A stretch of DNA of 64,000 nt from Sulfitobacter sp. OXR-159. Its GTDB lineage: Bacteria > Pseudomonadota > Alphaproteobacteria > Rhodobacterales > Rhodobacteraceae. Below the pieces are notes generated by a model, which was not told the DNA's origin, searched no databases, and worked only from the letters and a program-made list of their open reading frames with translations. The position numbers and the translations under genes are program-made. This document shows positions 17,201 through 25,488 of this stretch, piece after piece. The stretch is taken from assembly GCF_034377145.1 (NCBI RefSeq), contig NZ_CP139707.1, positions 1,869,001 through 1,933,000 on the forward strand, in the 5' to 3' direction. Numbering within the stretch: the stretch's first letter is position 1; each line of letters starts with the position of its first letter.

Positions 17201-20101
17201 AACGAGGTGACCGGCGGGGTCGGTAGTTTGACAGGCGGCGTGGCCTATCTTCAGGCGTGGATCGACTTTAACGGCAACGGGCTCTTCGACGCCACAGAGC
17301 AGATCGCCTCTGATCTGCAAGACGGTAGCGCTTCGGATAAAGATGGCACGCTGAATGGCGAGATCCGATTTGATGTGAACGTGCCGGGAAGTTCCGTGCT
17401 CACGCCGACATTCGCGCGGTTCAGGTGGTCAACCACCGAAGGCGTTGTGCCCGTCGCACTGGACGGAGAGGTTGAGGACTACAGGCTGACAGTTTCCGGC
17501 GATGTTCCTCCGGTTTCCTGCGACAGTGGCCTATACCTGCTGTCTGACGATCCAACGCAGTTGCGCAAACTGCGCTTTACCGACACCGGGTCGGGTTATT
17601 CTATGTCATCACAAACCCTCGGGACAGCGCCGCGCCGGCTGGCAGCCGGCTGGGGATACAACGAAATCGATGGCTATATCTATGGCGTCCGCCCCGGCAA
17701 AGATGAGCTGTGGCGCGTGGACGGCACCGGAAACTTCACCAAAATGCCTTCATTCCCAAACAGCGCCGAAAGGGCCGAAGATACGGGCGATATCTTGCCC
17801 AACGGTATAATGGTCTACGAAGCAGACGACGTCACCTGGCAGTTGTTGGATTTGACCGACCCCAACAATCCGATCGATGCCGGGCAATTGACCCTCTCCC
17901 AAGCCGTCATGGTGTCCGATTTCGCCGTAAATCCATTGGACGGATTCATTTACGGCATCAACGAAGACACCGGCAGCCTGTTTCGCGTGTTCGCGAACAA
18001 TGGTCTCGCCGGTTTCTCCACGGTGGTGGAATTTGGGCCCAGTGTTTATACGGGCATCTGGTCTGCGGTTTTCTTTGACGAGAACGGCCAGATGTACGCC
18101 TATGAAGAGGTATCGAACTCAATCTACCTAATCGATACGTCGACCGGCAATCGTTTAAGACTGGCAACGGGTACGGATGAGGGCGGTTTCAGCGATGGCA
18201 CCTCGTGCCGCGGCGGGACACCTTTCGTACTGTCCGGTCTGGGGGGCAATATCTATGTCGATCAAGACGGTTCCGATATCAAAGACGGCGCAGAAGAGAA
18301 CTTGGCGGGCGGGATCCGGGTGGATTTGTACTCCGATAACGCAACGCCGAATGATCTGGACGATGATAGCTTCATCCGGACCGTCGATACCGAGCCTGAC
18401 GGAACATACGCCTTTGTCGGCTTGCCTGCGGGCACCACCTACCGGGTAGAGGTCGATGTGAATGACGCAGACCTCCCCCCCGGCGCGCAGATCGGAACTT
18501 CAAACCCCCTCGTTGGTGTAAAGGCCGATTCGGGCGCCTTTACAGTGGCCTACGACTTTGGTTTCGATCCGCAGTTTTCTGACCTCTCAATCACCAAAGA
18601 GGCCTTTCAAGCGGGCACCACCTCTCCCGTCACAACCGCTGTCGAAGGCGACATCATCGACTGGGTGATCAGCGTGACAAACGACGGCCCCGGCTCGCCT
18701 TCGGGGGTAAAGGTGATTGAAAGCATCCCCGCAGGTTTCGCCTATATCAGCGACACGGCTCCTCCGACCGGCGATTATTTCGACCCAAGTACGGGACTTT
18801 GGTTCGTCGATGAAATTCTGCCGGGTGCGACCGAAACCCTTACCATACGTGTCCGTGTCACGGCGGGTGGCAACTATACAAACGTCGTTGAGATCGTGAG
18901 CAGTTCCCTACCCGACCTCGACAGTGATCCAGCCGTTGGTCTCGCCCAAGATGACTTACAGGACGGGATTGCCGACGACGACGAAGCCAGCGTCACGATC
19001 GCTCTCGCAACCTCGGGCGGTGAAATTTCAGGCCAGCTGATCCGGGATGATGGTCGCGGCGGGGTCGCGCACGATGGCTCTGCCACGGGCGACGAGGTAG
19101 GCACGAATGCAGGAACCATTTTGCTGCTGGACGATGCCGGTGCGCTATTGGCAAGCCCGCAGGTCGGCGCCGATGGACGATGGTCCTATCGGCTCGCGCC
19201 GAACTACACTGGCAGTCTGACCGTCTCCACGGTGCCCGCCGAAGGGTGGAGAGCGATTTCCGAGCGACCGGGCTCACTGCCGGGCTTGGTGAACAGCGAT
19301 CCACATGATGGCTCGTTCAGCTTCACCCCTTTGCCTGAGACCGATTACAGCGGACTTACCTTAGGCATTATTCCACTTCCCACTTTGAGTGAGGACCGTG
19401 ACGCGCACATCGGCGCGGGCCAAATCGCCCTTTTGCCGCATCTCTATCGAGCCAGTTCATCTGGCATCACCACCTTTACCGTAGAGAACATTTCCGAGCC
19501 TGCGGTCGGTGCATTTTCAGTTGCGCTCTTTATCGACAACGATTGCGATGGCGCGCCCGACACCCCGCTGAACGTGCCAATTTCCGTTCAAGCGGGGGAC
19601 GAACTCTGCCTGATCTCGAGGGTCTCGGCGGGTGGCGGCCTGCCTCCGGGCAGCGCTTTGACCTACGAGGTGCAAGCCGCCACGGACTTTTCCGGAACCA
19701 CTGCTTCGCACATTACAACCGATACGGATCGCGTGACGGTCGAAGTCGGTGGCAGTCAGCTCGTTCTGGTGAAAACTGTACAGAACGAAACGCAAGGCAC
19801 GGGTGAGGGCTATTCAAATCAAGCGTCGCCCGGGGATGTACTGGTCTACCGCATCACAGTGGTGAACCCGAGCCAGCGCATTGCATCCGCCATCGTCATT
19901 TACGACCGAACGCCGCCCTATACACGATTGGCAGAGGCCGTCGCCACGCCGCAAACCGTGAGCCCCTCGCTGATCTGCGATCTCGCAACCCCAAGCGACA
20001 ACCTACCGGGATATGAAGGCCCCCTGCGGTGGGATTGCAGCGGGACGCATGCCGCAGGCGCTGAAGGGAGTGTGTTTTTCAAGGTCCGCGTGACACCTTG
20101 A
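14249..20101 (+). CDS. Giant secreted modular protein with DUF11, GEVED and SdrD-B-like repeats
   Basis: 1950 residues. The N-terminus is a signal-like hydrophobic segment (about 9-30). Modules in order, from pattern: N-terminal anchor-type domain (about 35-410), DUF11-like (420-550, ending GGADTDSVSVNV), beta-sandwich (557-747), two GEVED-type modules (750-905 and 910-1080, with AWIDYDGND / AWIDFNGNG and DGEVEDYP), a DUF6923-like propeller-type region (1089-1325), an SdrD B-like module (1330-1438, GGNIYVDQDG...YAFVGLP), DUF11 (1444-1580), and a final mixed region ending in another DUF11-like unit. Aspartate-rich loops suggest calcium binding. No C-terminal sorting motif, passenger barrel or RTX nonapeptide is visible, so the export route is unclear. 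Likely surface adhesion or matrix, by analogy only. Confidence 0.8.
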   Translation: MIFFRLFCASAKAVLGAFFWLCFSTMVLSHGAWLGGGGVSLTDASRQQIADRVAAGLPPISAGDNIAIIADFPVIAEGTLDGPGGYATLYVPAGTEVASAYITDATGAARDARPARASTGFGVSKGWGPKGQQAFDISPNGWAPSDTAQCQAAGFSIANCNAGLAYIYGDTGIFYSTRPDTALFANGSDIATLENGYLVNPTNGSPWSSVGGTGTARVHNKWDAVQINAFGSGGTIDPNGFSTQEETTITGGRGATPFRAGSPVAGPDSGSDWDRYGTTGPWNRISYPGSCEADDPLLAGPDGPATGAGSVFPETLDPGVNSYEACTETTAGFNLNSSAASVLPSGTNAVRYAFGGIAQGETYYAVMEVKVSDPANIGYFNAEGHGGDSAEGASAGNDNPWRYWVAGTSAVSPAGPEDLFVSISITAVNGTPYSGGDVPQGATLTYRVSYVNTSLSPMTNVQTSVTLPPEISGTTNFQVISGEDIRPATTPTNGTFPLLPMTSLNGLGSGAIEFDAYVSTAAGGSITADAANSSDEGGADTDSVSVNVTAVPADTLPTCSGTRFSIVDWTSDSPAALGATSTFTRYGVGGSLSATANADARIGRAAAIGNANELYSAGYGGNPVFTQQYATLNIDFDTPMDSVLFYVTSLEFDESVAIYGERNGVRVQPAIADGPLSASMFRRANADGSVLAERDSTFSTTALPENFAVEVGFGAPVDRVVIDHGTRKNNSANFAGSLQLTDIQACADFTDAPSIYGDALHTMGSESTVYLGDALTSDAGPGNADDAGSDDDDGITIPPLIQGFIATLEARVQGDGGFLTAWIDYDGNDVMALATSEEIARDLQDDGTGGDQVAGDGLIQFDVIVPGDAVLDQTFARFRWSTTPIVGVADVSLDGEVEDYPINIAAAPLVDRGDAPASYGDPLHIIAETGIAGTYLGALPPDPEAASQASADALGDDLDGNDDEDGVTLPQLFAGGTTEITVFVNEVTGGVGSLTGGVAYLQAWIDFNGNGLFDATEQIASDLQDGSASDKDGTLNGEIRFDVNVPGSSVLTPTFARFRWSTTEGVVPVALDGEVEDYRLTVSGDVPPVSCDSGLYLLSDDPTQLRKLRFTDTGSGYSMSSQTLGTAPRRLAAGWGYNEIDGYIYGVRPGKDELWRVDGTGNFTKMPSFPNSAERAEDTGDILPNGIMVYEADDVTWQLLDLTDPNNPIDAGQLTLSQAVMVSDFAVNPLDGFIYGINEDTGSLFRVFANNGLAGFSTVVEFGPSVYTGIWSAVFFDENGQMYAYEEVSNSIYLIDTSTGNRLRLATGTDEGGFSDGTSCRGGTPFVLSGLGGNIYVDQDGSDIKDGAEENLAGGIRVDLYSDNATPNDLDDDSFIRTVDTEPDGTYAFVGLPAGTTYRVEVDVNDADLPPGAQIGTSNPLVGVKADSGAFTVAYDFGFDPQFSDLSITKEAFQAGTTSPVTTAVEGDIIDWVISVTNDGPGSPSGVKVIESIPAGFAYISDTAPPTGDYFDPSTGLWFVDEILPGATETLTIRVRVTAGGNYTNVVEIVSSSLPDLDSDPAVGLAQDDLQDGIADDDEASVTIALATSGGEISGQLIRDDGRGGVAHDGSATGDEVGTNAGTILLLDDAGALLASPQVGADGRWSYRLAPNYTGSLTVSTVPAEGWRAISERPGSLPGLVNSDPHDGSFSFTPLPETDYSGLTLGIIPLPTLSEDRDAHIGAGQIALLPHLYRASSSGITTFTVENISEPAVGAFSVALFIDNDCDGAPDTPLNVPISVQAGDELCLISRVSAGGGLPPGSALTYEVQAATDFSGTTASHITTDTDRVTVEVGGSQLVLVKTVQNETQGTGEGYSNQASPGDVLVYRITVVNPSQRIASAIVIYDRTPPYTRLAEAVATPQTVSPSLICDLATPSDNLPGYEGPLRWDCSGTHAAGAEGSVFFKVRVTP

Positions 20102-20114
20102 TCGGAACCGCTGT

Positions 20115-21480
20115 TCAGACAGTCGGCGCAGAAAGTGGGATTTTGATCTTTACGATTAACCCCTTGTCTTGCGGCACCAGTTCGGCTTGCCCGCCGTGAC
20201 GGCGCAGGACATCTTTAACAATCGCAAGACCAAGACCACTGCCTTGCCCTTCGCTTAGTTGGCCAAACCTCTCGAACGCGGCCTCGGCACTGCCTTCGGG
20301 AATGCCGGTGCCGTCATCCTCTACAGCCAAAACTGCAAACTGCCCCTCTACCGTGGTGCTGACGCGGATCGCGGTGAGGCTGCCGCCGCCATGGGTCAGC
20401 GCGTTTTCAAGCAAATTGGTGATCGCTTCGGCGAGCAGCACAGTGTCGCCCGCAACGTGGAGCGGCGTGGTGCAAGGTTCACAGCCAAAGCCAATGTCCC
20501 GCGACAGTACCGTGGGAGCAAAGTCACTGCACACTTCGGCAACGACAGCGTTGAGCTCAAGCCGGTCGAATGCAGGGGCTTCGTCGTAGCGCAACCGTTC
20601 AAGAGACAGCAACTGGTTGGCCAGCCGCGCTGATTTGCGGGCCGCAGCAATCAATTCGCGCTCTCTCAATCGACGCTCTTGCGGGTCGCCGACATCTGGC
20701 AAAACCTCGGCCAATGACAACAAGGCTGAGGCGGGGTTGCGCAGTTGATGCGCGGCGTTGGAGATGAAGACCTGATGGTCTTCGATGCTCTGGCGCACCT
20801 GCCCGAAAAGCCGGTTCAATGTGGCAACGATACCAAAGACCTCAGCCGGGACCGAGCGGCGGATATCGCGCAGGTCATCGGGGGATCGGTGTTGGATCGC
20901 GTCTTGCAAATCGTTCAAGGGGCGCAGGCCGATCTTCACCCCGAACCAGACCACCAAAGCAAGGGCCGGCATCAGACTGGCGATCAAGGCCGCCGCGCGC
21001 CGCGCCAAGGCAGCGGCGAAGGCATTGCGATCACTGTCCCTCTGCCAGACCGTGACAATCGTGTCGCCCGTCAGGTTGCCGATGGTCGTACTCTCCCGCA
21101 TCCGCACAACGCGCACAGGCTCGCCCCGATACTCAGCCATCGTGTAGTTCAGCCGATCCTCGCCCGCCCGACCGCCAGAGACGGGGGGATAGGCATAACC
21201 GGTGATGTAAATGCCACCGGGGCCCGTGACATGGTAAAAGAGATCACCGCCCCCGGCGTCCGAGACAAAATCCCGCGTGCTGGGCGAAAGCGCATCCCCA
21301 CCAGAAATCGCCACATCGCGGGAGATCGCCAATGCTGCGGCCAGCAGGCTGCGGTCGAACAGGGTTTCAGAGGTGCGCTGCGCCACTTCAAAGCGCCAAA
21401 AACCCAAGAACGATCGAAAGCAACAGCAGCGGCGGCAGGATCAGCATGAACAGCCTAGAGCGCAGCGACATCGAGGTCAT
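20115..21480 (-). pseudogene. tctE: Sensor histidine kinase (TctE-like), frameshifted in the first membrane segment
   Basis: An ATG at 21478-21480 overlaps the tctD stop (ATGA) and opens a normal TctE start, MTSMSLRSRLFMLILPPLLL, but this frame stops after about 30 residues. The remaining 430 residues lie in the next frame. The switch falls at an A5 run (21398-21402 on the plus strand); removing one base restores a continuous 454-residue kinase. The downstream part is complete: periplasmic sensor (about 30-160), second TM (LIASLMPALALVVWFGV), HAMP, H-box FISNAAHQLRNPASALL, N-box LLENALTHG, and G-boxes DDGTGIP and GSGLGLAI. It is a partner of the adjacent regulator for tricarboxylate uptake. 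It may be a true mutation or a homopolymer sequencing error. Confidence 0.8.
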
Positions 21481-22148
21481 GCGCTATCGACCTCCAGCAT
21501 ATAGCCCAGCCCGCGCGCGGCTTTGATGCGGATGCCGAAGGGCTCCAACCGTTTGCGAAGACGGGAGACATGCGGTTCGATTGCGCTGTCTTCCTGCGCG
21601 GCACCGGTGCCATAGACATGGGTGATCAGTTGGGATTTCGAGACGATCCGCCCGCGCCGTTCCAGCAGGCATTCCAAGGTCGCCAGTTCTTTACGAGGGA
21701 ACGCCAGTGGCTGTTCGTCCTTCAACAACTGGCGGTTGGTACGGTCAAAGACCAAGGGGCCAATCGCGTCGCGGGCGGCGAACTCAAGGTTTTTGCGCCG
21801 CGCCATGGCCCGCAGCCGGGCCTCCAACTCATCCATCTCGAAGGGCTTGGTCAGGTAATCATCGGCACCGGCATCCAGCCCTGCTACTCGCTCTGAAGTC
21901 TCTGCCCGCGCGGTCAGCGGGATCACCGGCGTGCCATCGCCACGGCGGCGCAGCCGGGTCAGAACCTCCAGCCCATCACAGCCGGGCAAGTTGCAATCAA
22001 GTACGATCAGGTCGGCCCCTTCGTGCCTCAGAAAGGCATCCGCCTCTTCCCCATCGTGCAGCAGGTCCACCGCATGGCCGCGATCGCGCAGGCGATGGGC
22101 AATTCCTTGAGCAAGGGCCTCATTGTCTTCGATGACTGCTATGCGCAC
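21477..22148 (-). CDS. tctD: OmpR-family response regulator (TctD-like)
   Basis: 223 residues. The receiver domain (1-115) has the acidic pair in VIEDNEALAQ, phospho-acceptor Asp in LIVLDCNLPGCDGLE, Thr in IPLTARAE and Lys in YLTKPFEMDELEARL. The winged-helix C-terminal domain (125-222) has FPRKELATLECLL and DSAIEPHVSRLRKRLEP. It is divergent from tctC, the arrangement expected for TctDE control of a tripartite tricarboxylate transporter. The gene is intact while its kinase partner is frameshifted. Confidence 0.88.
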   Translation of the reverse strand: MRIAVIEDNEALAQGIAHRLRDRGHAVDLLHDGEEADAFLRHEGADLIVLDCNLPGCDGLEVLTRLRRRGDGTPVIPLTARAETSERVAGLDAGADDYLTKPFEMDELEARLRAMARRKNLEFAARDAIGPLVFDRTNRQLLKDEQPLAFPRKELATLECLLERRGRIVSKSQLITHVYGTGAAQEDSAIEPHVSRLRKRLEPFGIRIKAARGLGYMLEVDSA

Positions 22149-22168
22149 GATTAAAACTTAATCCTAAT

Positions 22169-22186
22169 GCGCAAGTTTCGCGCAAG
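22169..22186. promoter_or_regulatory. Direct repeat GCGCAAG x2 with 11-bp period, candidate TctD site
   Basis: GCGCAAG occurs at 22169-22175 and again at 22180-22186, an 11-bp spacing that matches the tandem half-sites bound by OmpR/PhoB-type dimers. It lies in the 150-base gap between divergent tctD and tctC. A TTAA-AAC-TTAA palindrome lies just before it. The sequence is directly visible; the binding protein is inferred from position. Confidence 0.45.
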
Positions 22187-22298
22187 GTTGGAAAGGCAGA
22201 GTGCCCGTGTTGGAGGAGGGATTCGTTCCCTAAAACAAATCCGAACGACGGCAGACGTGAAAGTCTGACCGCTATAGAATGTCTACGGGAGGACACCT

Positions 22299-23375
22299 AT
22301 GACTATCAAGTATTTCGCCGCAACCGCTGCATCCGCCGCCTGCCTCGCCGCCCCGGCGCTGGCCGAGGTCGACTTTGCAGGCAATACAATCGAGTAGGTC
22401 ATCCCCTTCTCGGAAACCGGCGGCTCGGCCAAATGGGCCAACTTCTTTGCGCCGCTCTTGTCCGAAGAACTGCCCGGCAACCCCACGGTCGTCGTGAAGT
22501 TCATGCCGGGTGCGGGTTCAACCAAAGGCGCCAACTGGTTCCAAGAGCAAGAGCATGACGAGGGCACGGTCCTTTTTGGCACCTCCGGCTCGACCCAGTT
22601 CCCCTATCTGCTGGACGATCCGCGCGTCCGGTATGAGTACAGCGACTGGAACCCGGTCATGGCGTCGGGCACCGGCGGGGTCGCTTATCTGAACCCCACA
22701 GACGGTGAGAAATTCTACGGCACCGCCAATAACCTCAAAGACGTCAACTTCATCTACGGCTCGCAGGGGGCCACGCGCCTTGAACTCGTGCCGCTGCTGG
22801 CATGGGAAATGCTGGGGATGAATGTCGAGCCAGTTTTCGGCATCAAGGGCCGTGGCGATGGCCGTCTGATGTTTGAGCGCGGCGAGGCCACGATCGACTA
22901 TCAGACCTCGTCAAGCTACCTCGGCGCCTCTGCGGATCTCGTCGAAAAAGGTCAGGCCGTGCCGATGATGACATGGGGCGCACTTGACGACGATGGCAAC
23001 ATCGTTCGCGACCCCACCTTCCCCGACATCGCGACTTTCAAGGAAGTTTGCGAAGCGACCGAAGGCTGCGCCACCGAAGGTGAAGCATGGGACGCATGGA
23101 AAGCCTTCTTTATCGCAGGTTTCCCTGTGCAAAAGATCGCCTTCCTGCCCGCAGGCACCCCCGACGATGTGATCGCGACCTACACGGCGGCCTTTGACGC
23201 GGTGCGCAACCGCGACGACTTTGCCAAGATCGCTGAAAAGCGTGTCGGTAAGTACCCCGTCTTCGTAGGCGAAGGCGCGGCAAAGGCGACGCAGCGCGGC
23301 ACGACCGTCTCTGCGGAGGCGAAAGCCTTCGTCACCAACTGGCTGCAAGAAGCCTATGGCGTTTCGCTGAAGTAA
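22299..23375 (+). pseudogene. tctC: Tripartite tricarboxylate transporter solute-binding protein, amber codon 33
   Basis: ATG 22299 follows a strong GGGAGGA Shine-Dalgarno and encodes a signal peptide (MTIKYFAATAASAACLAAPA) and mature start EVDFAGNTIE. The next codon (22395-22397) is TAG, where relatives usually have Trp (TIEWVIPF). The same frame then stays open for 326 codons to 23375 with full TctC-type sequence (ETGGSAKWANFFAPL, QGATRLELVPLLAWE, FPVQKIAFLPAG). If translated through, it would be a normal ~358-residue periplasmic receptor. Without readthrough no exported protein is made, as no in-frame ATG with a new signal peptide follows. Everything else looks functional, so the lesion appears recent. 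Confidence 0.85.
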
Positions 23376-23388
23376 GCGGAACCCTCTC

Positions 23389-23411
23389 GGCCCCGGGTCA
23401 ATCCCGGGGCC
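23389..23411 (+). other. Intercistronic hairpin between tctC and tctAB
   Basis: A perfect 9-bp GC stem, GGCCCCGGG-TCAAT-CCCGGGGCC, follows the tctC stop and precedes the tctAB start by 36 bases, with only a short pyrimidine tract (CCCCCCTTTATT) after it. Such hairpins after binding-protein genes commonly stabilise the upstream message or reduce readthrough into the permease. The structure is visible; the role is inferred. Confidence 0.75.
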
Positions 23412-23446
23412 ACCCCCCTTTATTCTAACATTTCGAGGTCGGTGCG

Positions 23447-25477
23447 ATGGATCTGTTCGCAACCGCTCTGCCTGCGCTTGGCGAGGCATGGGCTCTCATT
23501 CTGCAACCTATGGTTCTGGGATATCTGGTGCTGGGCGTGGTCACGGGCCTCGCTGTCGGGGTCTTTCCCGGCCTCGGCGGGATCGCGGGGCTGTCGCTGC
23601 TTTTGCCTTTCATGTTCGGCATGGACCCTGTGCTGGGTCTGGCGCTGATGATCGGCATGGTCGCCATGGTGCCAACCTCTGACACCTTTGCTTCGGTTTT
23701 AATGGGCATTCCCGGTTCTTCGGCCAGCCAAGCTACGGTGCACGATGGGTTTCCGATGGCCAAAAAGGGCCAAGCCGCACGGGCGCTTTCGGCGGCTTTC
23801 ACCTCATCCCTCTTTGGCGGTCTGGTTGGCGCGGCGTTCCTGACGATGTTCATCGTCATCGCGCGGCCCATCGTTTTGTCCTTCGGCCTGCCCGAAATGC
23901 TGATGATCTCGATCCTCGGCCTGTCGATGGTCGCGGTTCTGGCCGGGCGCGTAGCGCTTAAAGGTCTGGCGGCGGCGGGCCTCGGCCTGCTAATCGGCAC
24001 CATCGGTGAGGCCGACGCGGGCGGCTCCCTGCGGATGGCGACCTATGACATCCCCTACCTGACGGACGGCTTGAAACTGGTGATCGTCGGCCTTGGCATC
24101 TTTGCCGTGCCCGAGATCGTTTCGCTTCTGCGCCAAGACCGGGCGATTTCCAAAGAAGCCAAACTCGGCGCGGGCTGGGGTGAAGGCGTGCGCGACTGGG
24201 TTGCCAACAAATGGCTGTCGGTGCGCTGCTCGTTGATCGGCGTGGTCGTCGGTGTCATCCCCGGCCTTGGTGGATCAGTCGTTGACTGGATCGCCTATGG
24301 TCACGCGGTTCAAACGACGAAAGACAAATCGAATTTCGGCAAGGGCGAAGTGCGCGGCGTGATCGGGCCGGAAAGCTCGAACAACGCGAAAGAGGGCGGC
24401 GGCTTGGTCCCTACCCTGCTCTTCGGCATTCCGGGTTCTGGCTCGATGGCGATTTTCATCGGTGCCATCGCGCTCTTGGGCTCTGGCGAGATCGAAGTCG
24501 GCCCCTCAATGCTGCGCGACAACCTCGACATCACCTATTCCATCGTCTGGTTGCTGGCGCTGGCCAACGTCGTCGGCACGCTCTTGTGCATCGCGGCCTC
24601 GGGCGGCATTGCCAAGCTGACCACCATCCGCTTCACCTACCTCGCGCCGTTCCTCTTCATGCTGATCTCTTTCGCGGCGTTCCAGTCGGGGCAGAACTTC
24701 GAAGACATCCTCGCACTTTTCCTGATCGGGCTGATCGGCATCTTCCTGCGCCGCTTCGACTGGTCGCGCCCGGCTTTCCTCATCGGTTTCGTGCTGTCCA
24801 ACCCGGTTGAGAAATTCTCGAACCAAGCGTTTCAGATCGCGTCTTTCCGGTTCCGCAAATCCTTTGAGGAAGGCATGGACTATATCTTCTCTCCAATCGT
24901 CATCGTGCTGCTGATCGTCACCGTGATCTCGGTCGTGCTGGGCCTGCGTCAGGCCAAGTCGATCATGGCCGAGGGCGACGTTCAGTCCGGCTCCAAACGC
25001 GCGCCCTTGGTCTTTTTGCTGATCATCATGGGCTACGTGGTGGCCGCGCTGATCAATGCCTCGCTGATCCCTGACTACAACATGACCGACAAGATCGTGC
25101 CGCTGGTCGTGGGGGGGATCGCCTTGGCCGCGCTGCTGATCTTGCTGGTGCAGATGATCCTGCGTCCCGAAAGCGATGCGATCTTTGCCGACAAGGAAGT
25201 CTCGGGCGAGGACGCTGATGCGCCCTATGGCCTGTGGGGCACGCTGGCGTGGTTCGTGGGGCTGATCGTCGCAACCTACTTTGTCGGCTTCATCCTCGCG
25301 CTCTTGGGCTTTTTGATCAGCTTCCTGCGGGTTCGTGCACAGGCACATTGGCCGAAAACCCTGATCCTGACCGCCTGCGGCATCGCGCTGATGTGCGTCA
25401 TGGCCGGGGCACTCAACCGTGATTTCCCGCCGGGTCTGCTGCAAGGCGCAGTCGATCTGCCTTGGCCGCTGAACTGA
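23447..25477 (+). CDS. tctA: TctA-TctB fusion permease of the tripartite tricarboxylate transporter
   Basis: 676 residues. Residues 1 to about 500 are the large TctA permease: duplicated motifs GVFPGLGGIAGLSLLLPF and GVIPGLGGSVVDWIAYG, SDTFASVLMGIPGSSASQA and LVPTLLFGIPGSGSMAIF, with about 12 membrane segments. After a linker (MAEGDVQSGSKRAP, about 505-518) four more membrane segments (520-676) correspond to the small TctB subunit. Standard systems encode TctA and TctB separately, so this is a natural fusion. It would import tricarboxylates with the TctC receptor, here interrupted by a stop codon. The fusion gene itself is intact. Confidence 0.9.
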   Translation: MDLFATALPALGEAWALILQPMVLGYLVLGVVTGLAVGVFPGLGGIAGLSLLLPFMFGMDPVLGLALMIGMVAMVPTSDTFASVLMGIPGSSASQATVHDGFPMAKKGQAARALSAAFTSSLFGGLVGAAFLTMFIVIARPIVLSFGLPEMLMISILGLSMVAVLAGRVALKGLAAAGLGLLIGTIGEADAGGSLRMATYDIPYLTDGLKLVIVGLGIFAVPEIVSLLRQDRAISKEAKLGAGWGEGVRDWVANKWLSVRCSLIGVVVGVIPGLGGSVVDWIAYGHAVQTTKDKSNFGKGEVRGVIGPESSNNAKEGGGLVPTLLFGIPGSGSMAIFIGAIALLGSGEIEVGPSMLRDNLDITYSIVWLLALANVVGTLLCIAASGGIAKLTTIRFTYLAPFLFMLISFAAFQSGQNFEDILALFLIGLIGIFLRRFDWSRPAFLIGFVLSNPVEKFSNQAFQIASFRFRKSFEEGMDYIFSPIVIVLLIVTVISVVLGLRQAKSIMAEGDVQSGSKRAPLVFLLIIMGYVVAALINASLIPDYNMTDKIVPLVVGGIALAALLILLVQMILRPESDAIFADKEVSGEDADAPYGLWGTLAWFVGLIVATYFVGFILALLGFLISFLRVRAQAHWPKTLILTACGIALMCVMAGALNRDFPPGLLQGAVDLPWPLN

Positions 25478-25488
25478 GGAGTTTAGAG

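Noticed and set aside
23389..23411. Hairpin after tctC as a full rho-independent terminator
   Set aside because: It lacks a proper T-run and lies inside an operon; treated as an intercistronic structure instead.
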